From Turbatrix aceti (lineage: Eukaryota > Nematoda > Chromadorea > Rhabditida > Panagrolaimidae): 64,000 bases of DNA. Of this stretch, positions 11,891 to 22,641 are shown in pieces. The position numbers were made by a program, and so were the translations under genes. The stretch covers positions 10,416,001-10,480,000 of the forward strand of contig OZ017766.1 in the NCBI GenBank assembly GCA_963969345.1. The letters run 5' to 3'. The notes beneath the pieces were generated by a model that searched no databases, was not told the origin of the DNA, and saw only the letters and a program-made list of their open reading frames with translations. Each line of letters opens with the position of its first letter. Within the stretch, counting starts at the first letter, position 1.

Positions 11891-12061
11891 CTTGATTCGC
11901 CTAAAGTCAATTGAAGCACAAAATGCATAAAAAATATTATAGATGCATTTTCAAAAAGCGTGTCTTCTATTTTTGAACCAAAGATTTTTTTATTATAAAA
12001 GATACTGACTGAATAAAAAAACAGTTCGATTCAACTTCAGCTCATAAAAAATTCAACAAAA

Positions 12062-12067
12062 TTTATT
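12062..12067 (-). terminator. Polyadenylation signal of ABCD4-like gene
   Basis: TTTATT on the plus strand reads AATAAA on the minus strand, 57 nt downstream of the stop codon of the ABCD4-like gene and 170 bp before the next gene on that strand. Confidence 0.55.
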
Positions 12068-12123
12068 TAACCTCTGAAACACAATCTACACTAACATATT
12101 TAAAAACACCAACATTTCAAATC

Positions 12124-15100
12124 CTAAATATCAATGCGCGCAACGCGATATCCAGTTTTGCCATCAACTTGAAGTTCAGTTGTATGATATTTCGATAGCG
12201 ACGGTCGATGTCCCACCGAAATGTAGTGAATGCCATTTGTCCTGAGCAAATCGTACATAACAGCCTCCATGTCAAGTGTCACCGAGTTTGTCGCTTCGTC
12301 AAGAATTGCTAGAGCTGGTTGGTGGTACAGAATTCGGGCAAAGGAGAGCCTTTGTAGTTCTCCTGGAGTCAGGACGTCTTCCCTGGAAAAAAAATTTTTT
12401 TGTGGAAACCGAAAGATTTTTTTTATAAACTATAAATTCGTGATTTAAAATACTGAAAAAACTCGTGTCGAGATCAAAATAAAAAACGAATTTCGCGTCA
12501 AAACAAATTTTTCAACTTGCCAAATAAATTTAAAAAAAACTGATTTTCGTGTCAAAACCGCTTTTCAAATCAGAATCAAAAAAAATTGGGCAAACAAAAA
12601 AAATAAATATTTTAATTAGCGGATTTTTTTTTAAAAACCATAACTTTTGTTCCAAAATTGAAATTTAGATTTTTTTTCAAAAACCAAATTTTAGTGCCGT
12701 GATAAACAAATTTTAAAAATCGTACCATTCGAAGTCGATTTCACCGTCGAGACCCTGGCATCGATCGACGAGACGATTCAAATCCAAATTGTTGAGTATC
12801 GAAAGAATTCGATCTAAAAAAATCCAAAATTGGAAACTTAAATTTTTTTGAAAACTTACAATCGTCAACCTCATCCATGAACCCAACTTTTGGAAATTCA
12901 AGTTGTTGCCTGAGCGTGAGGTAACCCGCTGGAAAATAAACCGATTGCGGCATGTGAAAAATGGATTTATGTGGAATGCCAAAAATAATTGATCCTGAAT
13001 GGATTTTCCATAGCCTCATAAGTACCCGTAAAAATGAGGATTTTCCCGCTCCACTTGGACCCGTAATTAGCAGGTTTTCGCCTTTTTTCAGCGTAAATGT
13101 CAGACCTAAAAAATTTTTACCGTAACCAAAAAAAACTCAACAAACAAACCATTCATGATCAAATAACTTGGATCATTGGGCAGCGAGTAGGAAACATTTC
13201 GAAATTCGACAACAAAATTTTCACTGCCAGCAACGAATCTTAGGGGAGAATTTGAGTCCACGACAATGCCGAGTGTTGTCGTTGAATCTGATGAAGTTGA
13301 TGCGAGGTTGTCGATTCCTAGATTTTCTGGAAAATCGTCCATGCCGCTGAATTCGTCGTCGATTTCATCGATTAGGCGTACAAAGTCTGCTACTCTGGAA
13401 TTTCATAAATAAAAATGAGAAATACTATTTTTTCTAATATTATTTTTGGAATAAATTTCGAACCAATAAAAAATAAACAATTTCGAGTAAAAAAAAATTT
13501 ATGTTCAAAAAAATGTGAAAATCAGTTTTTTGACTAAATTTTCGGAAAAAATACGGTTTGATAAAATAAAAATGAAGAAATTTTAAAAAATTTAAAAAAA
13601 ATTTAAATTTAAAAATTAAAAAAAAATTTAAATTTTTAAATTTTTAAAATTTTAAATTTAAAGAATTTTAAAATTTTAAATTAAAAAAAATAATAATCGG
13701 AAATTTTGAAAGAAAATTAATTATTTTTCAAAATTAAAAAATACATTGTTTTCTTGTAAATTTTTTTATTGTGTTGGGAAAACTCTAAATTTTTTCTCAA
13801 AGTTTCTGCACATTTGCAAAAACCCAAACAAACCTCTGAAGAACGCCAGCAGCACGCCCCAAATTAATTGCCAGATCCGTCATCCGAGTAAAACTATTCA
13901 CAAGATAGATATAGACAAAAGCATTGTTGCTGATAATCTCCGCCATGTCGGACTGACTCTTGCCTTGGTAAATGTTGAAAACAATGATCGAAAAATACTG
14001 AACAATGTAGCTGACCAGTGAACCGTAGTAATCAAAAAACTGCATAAAAACTGAAAATAAAAAATTATCAGAATCCATAGAAAAATTCCAAAAAAACCCA
14101 CAATACGAAGGAAAAATCCACAACGCTTGAAAAAATTGTTTTTCCAGCAAACTGTGAAAAATACGACTTGCTTCACGTTTTTCAAAATCGGTAGCACCGT
14201 AGAGCATGCTGGATTCGGCGTGTTCGCGAACATTCACGTGTTTGTATCTTGAAACGATTTTTTGAGAAAAAAGTGATGAAAAAAAATTTTACCGAAAGTT
14301 TCCTTCAGCTTTTTCGACCCTGGCTGACCACTTTGAATTTGGAACGATTAGGAACTTGTTGACGATCGTGCCGATGATGAAGTAACCGTAGATAAGACCG
14401 ACACCTGCGAGATCGGCTCTGAAAATATTCTGAATTTTTAAAACTAAAAACAATGAAAACTCAAAAAAATTTTCTATTTTTTGTATTCAAAACAAAAAAA
14501 TTTCCAAAATTCAGATTTTCAAATTAAAAAAAAGATTTTTATTTTTATGCAATTTATTCTCTCCCATAAAAATAAAAAATTATTTTTTTATTTAAAAAAA
14601 TAAAAAATTATTTTTTTATTTAAAAAAATAAAAATAAGAATAAAAAATTATTTTTTTATTTATTTAAAAAAATAAAAAGAAAAAAAAAAAAATTATTTTT
14701 TTATTTTTTTGTTAAAAATTCATTTTTTTTTAAATTTTGAAAATCTGAATTTTTTTAACTAAATTTAAGAATTTTTACCTGTATTTAAAAAAATCTATTT
14801 TTTCCAACTCAAGATTTCTCATTTTTTAACGCTAACCAAAAACTCACTTGATCCACGTCCTCCAAGTGTAGTAAGCTAGTACAAAAGGGCCAGCGATCAA
14901 AGTTGGAAGAACATTGATAGCAAGGAGATTGCACATCCGTTCGACATCCTGTGTAATGCGTTGATCCCTAAAAACATGTATTTTTCAAACAAAAATTTTT
15001 TAACGTACACAAATAGAAAACAAAAACATACGGATTGTCGATTCCCACGTTGTCAACACAATTCATGCGATAATAAATATGGGGTCGAAAGTATCGCTTA

Positions 15101-15876
15101 TGAATCGCATTTACCAGGTTTTTTCTCATAGCCAGGTAGAGGAGGTAGGATGAGAAGTTTATGAGTGCCAGGGTCTGAAAAAATATTCAATTAAAAATGT
15201 TAAGGATTTTGGGACAAATTCGTGATTAGAAAATTTGTTCCAAAAAAACCCCGAATGGGAATTAAAACGAAAAAAAAAGTCAACTTTGAAAAAATTGGTA
15301 ATTGACACGAAATTTTTTTTGCCGCCAAATTAACAATAATATTTTTTTTAATTTGAAATTGATTTTTTATTGATTTTTTGAAGTTTTTTTGAAAATTTTG
15401 TTTTATTAAACTTAATTAATTTTTCGCAGTGAATTGAAAAATATGGACAAAATAATAAAAAAAATAATTCTCAAAAAATACGATGAGTAATTTTTTCTCT
15501 TTCTCGACAAAATGTTTTTTGCAATCAACTTTAAATTTATTCAACAAAAAAAGCCTACCAAACAGTTCCCAACGTAAAGCAGCGTTCCTGTGACAAACGT
15601 ATCAAAAAACTCCGTCGTATTCCTAGTCAGCAGTTCCTTATAGAATTTCCCCGGAATCTGACCAATGTGATTGACCAAATACTCGCTGAGTCCATTGAAA
15701 GCCATTGTCATGGCCGTAAACAAGACAACGTAATCAATGATTCCCGGATACGCGAGTGGAAATAACAATTTGACGGACGTGAAAAAATGCCAGCCGAATC
15801 CATAATCACGATTGTATTTTTTCGCGCTTCGACTGAAGAGTTTTCTTTTTTCTGATTCACTGTTGTCGTTGGGCAT
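12124..15876 (-). CDS. ABCD4: ABC half-transporter, ABCD4-like
   Basis: Ten exons on the minus strand: 15559-15876, 15032-15174, 14848-14967, 14293-14418, 14102-14247, 13834-14050, 13150-13394, 12860-13105, 12726-12813, 12124-12382. All phases agree, giving about 635 residues (human ABCD4 has 606). Membrane-domain landmarks are DNPDQRITQDVERMC, GYFIIGTIVNKFL, FDYYGSLVSYIV and ISNNAFVYIYLVNSFTRMTD. The nucleotide-binding domain has Walker A GPSGAGKSS, Walker B LAILDEATNSV and the H-loop VGHRPSL. The C-loop reads LTPGELQRLSFAR; the Pro in place of the first Gly of LSGGE is typical of ABCD4. In mammals ABCD4 works with LMBRD1 in lysosomal cobalamin release. An upstream in-frame Met at 15946-15948 is an alternative start. 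Intron 5 is only 51 nt. The gene is apparently intact. Confidence 0.93.
13570..13700. repeat. AT-only palindromic low-complexity tract
   Basis: Intron 6 of the ABCD4-like gene holds a stretch built from TTTAAATTT and AAATTTTTAAATTTTTAA words, almost free of G and C. It is self-complementary simple sequence. Confidence 0.7.
14560..14712. repeat. Tandem AT palindrome array in intron
   Basis: Intron 3 of the ABCD4-like gene contains repeated blocks of AAAAATTATTTTTTTATT followed by TAAAAAAAT, each about 30-40 bp, that can form hairpins. No coding content. Confidence 0.75.
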
Positions 15877-16588
15877 TGTGGTTGTCGTCGGTGTCCAACA
15901 GGGGTGATAGGAATAAAAAATAAATTTATTACTCGTTGAACTTATCACCCGGCAAACAAAAACGTTAGCGGGAGTAGAGGAAGAGGAGAAACGCCTTTTT
16001 AGGCTTTATCACGTCTGTGAGCCACCGACATGCTGCAGAGTGCTTGTTCTGCAATGGAAATGGATTATTGATAAGGGTTAGGTAATGGATTACACGCGCG
16101 TATGATTCAGTGAGTTTTAAAAAAATATCGGTAGAACAAATGTTTTTTCGGTAATTTTAAAAATTTGGCGTGACTTCAAAATCGCATTCAACCAAAAAAA
16201 GTATTTTCGAAATATCAAGGACGAAAATTGGCCCGAAAATAAAAAAAATTATTTTTTTATGTTCTAACATTTTCAAAAAAAAGTTTAAAAAAAAGTTACA
16301 AAGAGTAAACATTTGGTACAAAAATATTTATTACGAAATGTAAATTTTCTTTATCGAAAATGATAATCAGATAAAAAAAGTTCAATTCGCAAAAAAAAAT
16401 CTTTCAGGGATCGAACTAAAAATTAGATATATTGAAGAAAGCGCTTGAGAACATTTTCGAAAAGCACGATCATCTGTTGTCTTCCGGTATGGTCGCAGAT
16501 ATGCTTTGCATTGTAAGGAAAACAATACATGAAATGCATTTGAGCAAAAAAAACAATAGTGGCAAATAAATCGAGATCACTGATCATA
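15877..16588. other. ABCD4 promoter side and intergenic
   Basis: Upstream region of the ABCD4-like gene. The first 200 bp is less AT-rich and is the likely promoter or 5' UTR; the remainder is AT-rich sequence without a supported gene, ending at the TA target site of the foldback element. Confidence 0.4.
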
Positions 16589-18149
16589 CAGTGGTCTGCA
16601 AAAAGATAGGGCCACCCCCAAAAAGGGCGTTTCTGACGTTCGTTGAAGAGTTAGAAAAAATCTGTTTTGAGGAATGAATTCAGCGTCCCAGGAAACCCTA
16701 ATAACGTTCTGATACCCGTGATTCAAGGTCGTTGTAAAAAAAATTAAGCAAAGTAGGATTTTTTTGCTCTGCAAAAAGATAGGGCCACTTTGATAAAAAA
16801 AATCTTTGGAGACCAAGTTATTGACCAATACAGGAGTTACGGTATTATTTAATTACTAGCAGTATAACAAACATAAAAAATGTAGAAACCCGGTCGAACA
16901 ACCTGCGCTTTGATAGTCTGCAAGCCAATTCTCCCTATCGAGCTCCTCAACATCGATTAGGGGATCCTGGTGGTCTGTTACGTGGTCGTATTGTCTTGTG
17001 TTGTTATAAAAAGTTTAGGTAGGGATGCAGTAAGTATTGTTATAATGATATAGGCATCAAACAGCGACATTAAAACCCCAGGAAAAAATTTTTTGTAACT
17101 GAATTACCCTCGATTTTAACGATTTCCGGTACATCCACGCGTGGTTTGGTTGAAATAGGTGCGGTTTAAAGCGGTTTTGTGCATGAACGTTAAGAAACAA
17201 GCTGTAGGAACATTTTGGTATGATTTTGAATTTAACCTCGGATGTAGTAATATCAGCGAGAAGTGTAGCGTTTTGACTGAACCTGAGTAATTTATCGGCT
17301 ATCAAAGTTAATTATGTTACCTATGATGAAAGCATGGTTTATTGCTTTTGTTGTGTTCTACAACCCTAAATAAGTATTTCAAAAACGAAGCAGAATTTTA
17401 TGCTCTATTGACGTCACCGAAAAGACGATAGGAACTTTGACCAAAATTCGTAAAAATTTCTGCATAAATGAAAAACTCTGAGTGAACGATGCTTCGTTTT
17501 GGCTAAAGTGTCATGTACGCCAAAATGTTCCTACAGCTTGTTTCTTAACGTTCATGCACAAAACCGCTTTAAACCGCACCTATTTCAACCAAACCACGCG
17601 TGGATGTACCGGAAATCGTTAAAATCGAGGGTAATTCAGTTACAAAAAATTTTTTCCTGGGGTTTTAATGTCGCTGTTTGATGCCTATATCATTATAACA
17701 ATACTTACTGCATCCCTACCTAAACTTTTTATAACAACACAAGACAATACGACCACGTAACAGACCACCAGGATCCCCTAATCGATGTTGAGGAGCTCGA
17801 TAGGGAGAATTGGCTTGCAGACTATCAAAGCGCAGGTTGTTCGACCGGGTTTCTACATTTTTTATGTTTGTTATACTGCTAGTAATTAAATAATACCGTA
17901 ACTCCTGTATTGGTCAATAACTTGGTCTCCAAAGATTTTTTTTATCAAAGTGGCCCTATCTTTTTGCAGAGCAAAAAAATCCTACTTTGCTTAATTTTTT
18001 TTACAACGACCTTGAATCACGGGTATCAGAACGTTATTAGGGTTTCCTGGGACGCTGAATTCATTCCTCAAAACAGATTTTTTCTAACTCTTCAACGAAC
18101 GTCAGAAACGCCCTTTTTGGGGGTGGCCCTATCTTTTTGCAGACCACTG
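16589..18149. mobile_element. Tc1-type IR/DR foldback element, family 1
   Basis: A 1,561-bp element flanked by TA on both sides (16587-16588 and 18150-18151), with ends CAGTGGTCTGCAAAAAGATA and complement. The two arms are near-identical inverted repeats of about 630 bp (16589-17218 and 17520-18149) around a 300-bp spacer. Each arm carries a second copy of the end motif (GCAAAAAGATAGGGCCAC) about 178 bp inside (near 16773), the IR/DR arrangement known from Tc3, Minos and Sleeping Beauty-type Tc1/mariner elements, where both copies bind transposase. No transposase is encoded; mirrored open frames in the arms are only a result of the symmetry. Confidence 0.92.
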
Positions 18150-18151
18150 TA

Positions 18152-19096
18152 ACTAATAAATAGTGCAACAATACAAAAAAATCACATTTCCACTCGATAT
18201 CTGAATTCTACATGCCAATCAAAAATGCTTTCAGACTAGCGTTTGTTGAGTGAACTCTGAAATGCTTGCCTAGCTAATGCGTGTTCTTTTTTGTTTCTTT
18301 TGACGTGATTTGAGCAAGTAAAAGACGTCAGTTATTCTTGCACTGTTCAAAGAACTCTTGTCACAGGTTCCTGGACATTGTAAAAAATTATATACAAATT
18401 TCAAAAAAAATTAACGGTCACAAAATACAAAAAAAAGACTGGATTTTGTAAAACCAGAATTTTTTTACTTATGTTTGCAACTGTTCATGTGACTACAACG
18501 TGCACTCTGCAAGCGCATCAAGCAAACAAGAAAAAAAGTACGCAGTATACATACAAGTACGCGTGCACGCGCACCAAAGAAATCAATAATCAAAAATTAT
18601 TTACAGCCATGAAAAATCTATAAAACCAGTTGACAAACCTCAAGCTATTATAGAAATGTGCTGCGATCAACTTGCCTCCAGCTATAACCGCCACTCAGAC
18701 AGCCAGCCGTCCAGCAACGACTATGGAAGGAAACAACAACAAAGTGGTTGTTCGCTACGACGTACGCGTTTGTGCTTGGCGAAAAATTGAAACTCAAATG
18801 AATGAAGTAAAAGAGAAATTATGGTTTGGTAAAATTTTGACTAACAGTTGTCTTCCGGGCGTTGTTTCTCGATTATGTTTTGCGTAATTTGCCAGTTGTA
18901 ATTTTGACGTTTCTGTAAATTTTTAAATTTTTTTGTGATCTGCGATGAACCGTAAAATTAGAACTGGCAAATATGTAAATATGTATTTTTTTCCAACAAC
19001 ACAGTTTTTCTAAATACAATTTTTTCCTCAAACAAGAAATTTTTTACGGTAAATAATTATTCATTTCTCCAAATACTACGTTCATACACACAAAAA
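18152..19096. other. Intergenic, no supported gene
   Basis: AT-rich DNA apart from a more balanced block around 18650-18780 (TCAGACAGCCAGCCGTCCAG). A 71-codon frame at 18672-18887 has no recognisable domain and no supporting splice structure, so I do not call it. Confidence 0.4.
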
Positions 19097-19450
19097 TCAC
19101 TCAAACGGATCCTTCGGATGATTGGCATTAAATCCATACGACGGGCCAAGCTTGCTGCCGGGGATAAATGTATTCGACATGAAAAAGAGTCGGTTGTAAA
19201 ATGGGAACCGACGTGAAATGGGATTTGGTTGCGAGCCTAAAAAATGATGACAAACAATTTTCACTATCACCGACAATTTATTTTTTTAAAGGAATGTCAT
19301 TGCCTGGAAATTCCCCACATGAAAACACTTACGTATGATTCCATCCAGACCACAACATCCGACTTCCTGTTGTCTCGTTGAAACAATCAGCATTGTGAAA
19401 ATGATGAGCAGAACAACAGCATTAGATTTGTGGAAAACAGGAGAAAGCAT
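19097..19450 (-). CDS. Small secreted protein or peptide precursor
   Basis: Two exons (19333-19450 and 19097-19236; donor GTAAGTG, acceptor TTTTTTAG) give 85 residues. The N-terminus MLSPVFHKSNAVVLLIIFTM is followed by LIVSTRQQEVGCC and fits a cleavable signal peptide ending around the Ser-Thr-Arg region. The mature part has an adjacent Cys pair (GCCGLDG), a dibasic RR site (PISRRFPFYNRLF), and a Gly/Pro/Asn-rich tail ending NANHPKDPFE. This composition suits a short extracellular protein or peptide-hormone precursor. I do not recognise a family. The start is the Met directly before the hydrophobic segment; the longer upstream frame adds a charged, unlikely leader. Confidence 0.68.
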
Positions 19451-20067
19451 TGATTTTTGTGTTAATGAAAATGAAAAAAATGAAAGTGATATTGAATGTC
19501 GTTTTATAGAAATATTTGTGATAAAAGAGGTCAGCCACATCGATTTATCTTCCCCGATGCAACGGTTGATGATTTGTAATCTCTTAGAAATAAATTCTTG
19601 CATGATCTCACATTTTGTTCAGTTTTTTTTGAATTTTGAATTTCGGCAAGCTCGAATGCCATTTTTTACGAAAATAGTTACACAAACGAAAAAATAAGAT
19701 TCAGTAACCAAAAAAAAGCCAAGCCTTTGTTGTTCGCATGCATCATGCAACAAATTTGAGTTTATTCAGTACGGTAGGTCGTCGTATGTTGATGAATTTT
19801 TTAGTCGCGACCAAGAAACAGCGATTTAGTATAGGTGGTAGCATTTATTCGCTATCATCATTTTTTGGTAACAAGTCAGTTTTTTCTGCAACAAAAAAGC
19901 GTCGCATAGTCGCATCCAAAAAACGACAATTTAGTATAGGCGGTAGCATTTATTTGTCTGCATTATTCATGAAAAAATATACTGGCAACAAATTTACCAC
20001 CCGGACCAATTTTTTGCGCAGTTGATTCCTTTGCGAAGTAAGCAGGTATACAAGCATAAAAAGGTTG

Positions 20068-20340
20068 TCACTTCCAAAAAATTCTAAGATTCTTGAAATA
20101 CTCATCTGCCTCGGTTCTATGATGTCTTTGACCAACTTGATTCAAAGAATTGGTTTGCCAATGTAACTTTTGATTTTAGGTAATAGTTTGTGGTGAAAGC
20201 ATTTTCGCATTCGTTTTGAAAAATAAAAACCCGCATAAACATGGAAAATTGAGTCATCACTAGCATACTTTTTTCAAAAAAAATTTGAATTGGATCGTAC
20301 ACTTTTGACTCAGGTAGCAACGAAAAAACATCAGTGTCAT
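20068..20340 (-). pseudogene. Chemoreceptor last-exon relic
   Basis: On the minus strand this stretch reads IFHVYAGFYFSKRMRKCF and HHKLLPKIKS, matching the last exon of the neighbouring chemoreceptors, but then meets a TGA. A shifted frame continues to DEYFKNLRIFWK and the stop. It is a decayed duplicate of exon 3 only; no matching exon 1 or 2 is next to it. Confidence 0.8.
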
Positions 20341-20458
20341 AAACTTTTGTATCTGAAATTAAATTTCGCTGATGCTTTGTATACGTTCACAATTTAAAAA
20401 ACCCTGTTATAATACTTCTTGTTACTCGTAATATTTATATTTTATTTTATTTTATTGT

Positions 20459-21455
20459 TTAGTTCCAAAGATGATTCAAATTCTTAAAGTACTCATTTAT
20501 CACGATGGTATTATTTTGATTGCCTACTTGATTTGAGTGACTGACATGCAAGGATTGTAGTCCAATTTTAGATAGTAGTTTCTGATTGAACGAATTTCGC
20601 ATTCGTTCGGAAAAATGAAAACCAGCGTAGACGTAAAAAATTGAAAAAAAGACTGGAAGAAGGTTTTGAATATTCTAAATGAGTTTTATTTATTTTAAAA
20701 AAATAAAATATTGTTCGTTTATACCTGAAATATACATCCTTGTAAAAATGATACCATTTCCATTGTCATCATGTATAAATAAACACCATCCGCCATGAAG
20801 AAAAGGATTTTCATGATTCCAAATCCAACAATCTGAGATCCAACGACACTTGTCATTTGTAAGTTTTCAATTTGTTGGTACCTTTGCGCAACGTGACTTT
20901 GGGATTGGCAATTATTAACACAATTGAATTCCAGTGCTGCTTTTCGATTAATTTTGCGCATTACAATACAGATGATTAAAACAATAAAAATGGCTGCGAT
21001 AATTTTAGCTGTATCCAAAATCCGGTCAATCCAACTACTAAAGACCATATTATCGCACGTTATGAAAATTTCTCGATCTGTACTGAGTTTTGCTACAAAT
21101 CCTTTTTTAAAGTTGTAAACGTTGAGAATAAACTGAAAACAATTCTTAGGTAAATATTTTTTTAATTTTTAATTTTTATTTTTTACACCGCGTTCGGTGC
21201 CAAAATGTATGTATGTATGTACTGTATACATTTTTTGCATTCAAAAGTACAAAAACCAACCGGTAATATCCATAAAACAATAGTTGTTGGCCAATTATTC
21301 CAACTTTCGTAGGATTTATTTTTTATCGTGGCTATGACGCGTTCGATGACGACAACCAAAAATATAGAAATTACAGATTTGTCAATCAACGTTAATACTA
21401 CTACTATTTTAATATAACAGTAACTTAACATTACGGAATAGTAACAGTGTTGAAC
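20459..21455 (-). pseudogene. 5'-truncated chemoreceptor gene
   Basis: Same family as the cluster at 30.6-41.4 kb. Recognisable parts are the end of exon 1 (21261-about 21455; CYYSVMLSYCYIK, then IERVIATIKNKSYESW), exon 2 (20725-21132; VAQRYQQIENLQM, GFGIMKILFFMADG) and exon 3 (20459-20674; IFYVYAGFHFSERMRNSF, ending FKNLNHLWN). The splice junctions still look usable. The part of exon 1 that should encode the first two membrane helices is absent: sequence beyond about 21455 is a poly-A run followed by unrelated DNA. It therefore cannot make a seven-helix receptor as it stands, unless a replacement 5' exon exists. Confidence 0.8.
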
Positions 21456-21789
21456 ATTTTCTGGTTCAAAAAAAAAAAAAAATTTTTGGCATCGAGAAGT
21501 TAAAACACGTATTTTAATGTCGGCACAAAACTTTGCCAGAATTTCCAAAACATGATCTTATACATACCATGTTAGGGACGAGATATGGCAGCGTATCCAG
21601 CATTTAGATAGGATATCTAACGAGCTCGTGGAAGGTGTGAAAGGGAGTGCACGGGGTGCGATATAGTAATAGTTCCGTATGACGCCATATATGTATTTAA
21701 AGGTGCAAAACTGCAAAAAAGGTGATCCTGCAAATGGCAAATGCACATCTGGTTTTAAAAGTTTCATAATTTTTTATCGTAAGCTACGT

Positions 21790-22440
21790 GGCTCATAATT
21801 GTCGGATAAATGCCGTAAGTGGCTCAAAGCAATCTTTTGGACATAACAAATCCTATCGAAGTAACCGTAAGCAAAAAAATCAAAAATTGGTTTCAGGGCA
21901 TTTTTTTGAACATAACTCCCTTTATGCGCGCGCACGCTCATTTTCTCCGGTAAAGGCTGTGGGCTGACATGAGTGTTGTTTCGTAATTCCTCCAAGAAGC
22001 TCGGAAATATGTACATATTATGAAAGCCCTTTTTTTCTGTATCCAGAGTACCGAATGAAAAATGTTTCCAGTGTTCCGAAATTTGTGAATGCGGTCCATT
22101 TATGGCGGCAACTCGGTCAAAAACAGTGCGAAAAGCGCGCGTTTTTCATCAACAGCCAAAAAACGAGCGTGCGCGCGCATGCAAAGTGTCATGTTCAAAA
22201 AAACACCCTGAAGCTAATTTTTGTTTTTTTATGATGGCCTAAGACAGACTTTGGGACATACCTAAGCCTATTCAAGTGACCGTTTGCAAAATAAACAAAA
22301 TTCGGCTCCAGGGTGTTTTATTGATTTTTTTTAACTGTTTGCACAATTTTTTCGTTTGGTACTCCGAATGCAGAAAAAAACGGGTTTTCATAATATGTAC
22401 CTATTTCCGAGCTTCTCGGAGGAATATAGATGCTGGAGCC
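21790..22440. repeat. Imperfect foldback repeat
   Basis: The block around 21985-22060 (CCTCCAAGAAGCTCGGAAAT and following) is repeated inverted and imperfectly at about 22360-22430 (CCGAGCTTCTCGGAGGAATA). The middle (22085-22240) contains ATGGCGGCAACTCGGTCAAA and CAACAGCCAAAAAACGAGCG, which recur with changes at 44368-44470. It is an old dispersed foldback family with CG-rich subsections. Confidence 0.65.
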
Positions 22441-22641
22441 ATAAATGCCATAAAAATGATATATGATAATTATTATAGTATATATAATAAATAATTTGAC
22501 TATGATACAAATTTGCATTATGACTTTCCACAAATTCGCAGAGTTGAAAAAAATAAAAGCACTTCTTTTTCTTGTAGCACTCGAACTTGTTTTCCGTCGC
22601 TTCCACGAAATATCTATTATCGTCAGTAAACGCCGCGGAAC

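Noticed and set aside
17057..17681. Two identical predicted proteins on opposite strands
   Set aside because: They are mirror images produced by the inverted arms of the foldback element, not a duplicated gene.
18672..18887. 71-codon frame with Thr/Ala-rich start
   Set aside because: No signal peptide, no domain, no splice or poly-A support.
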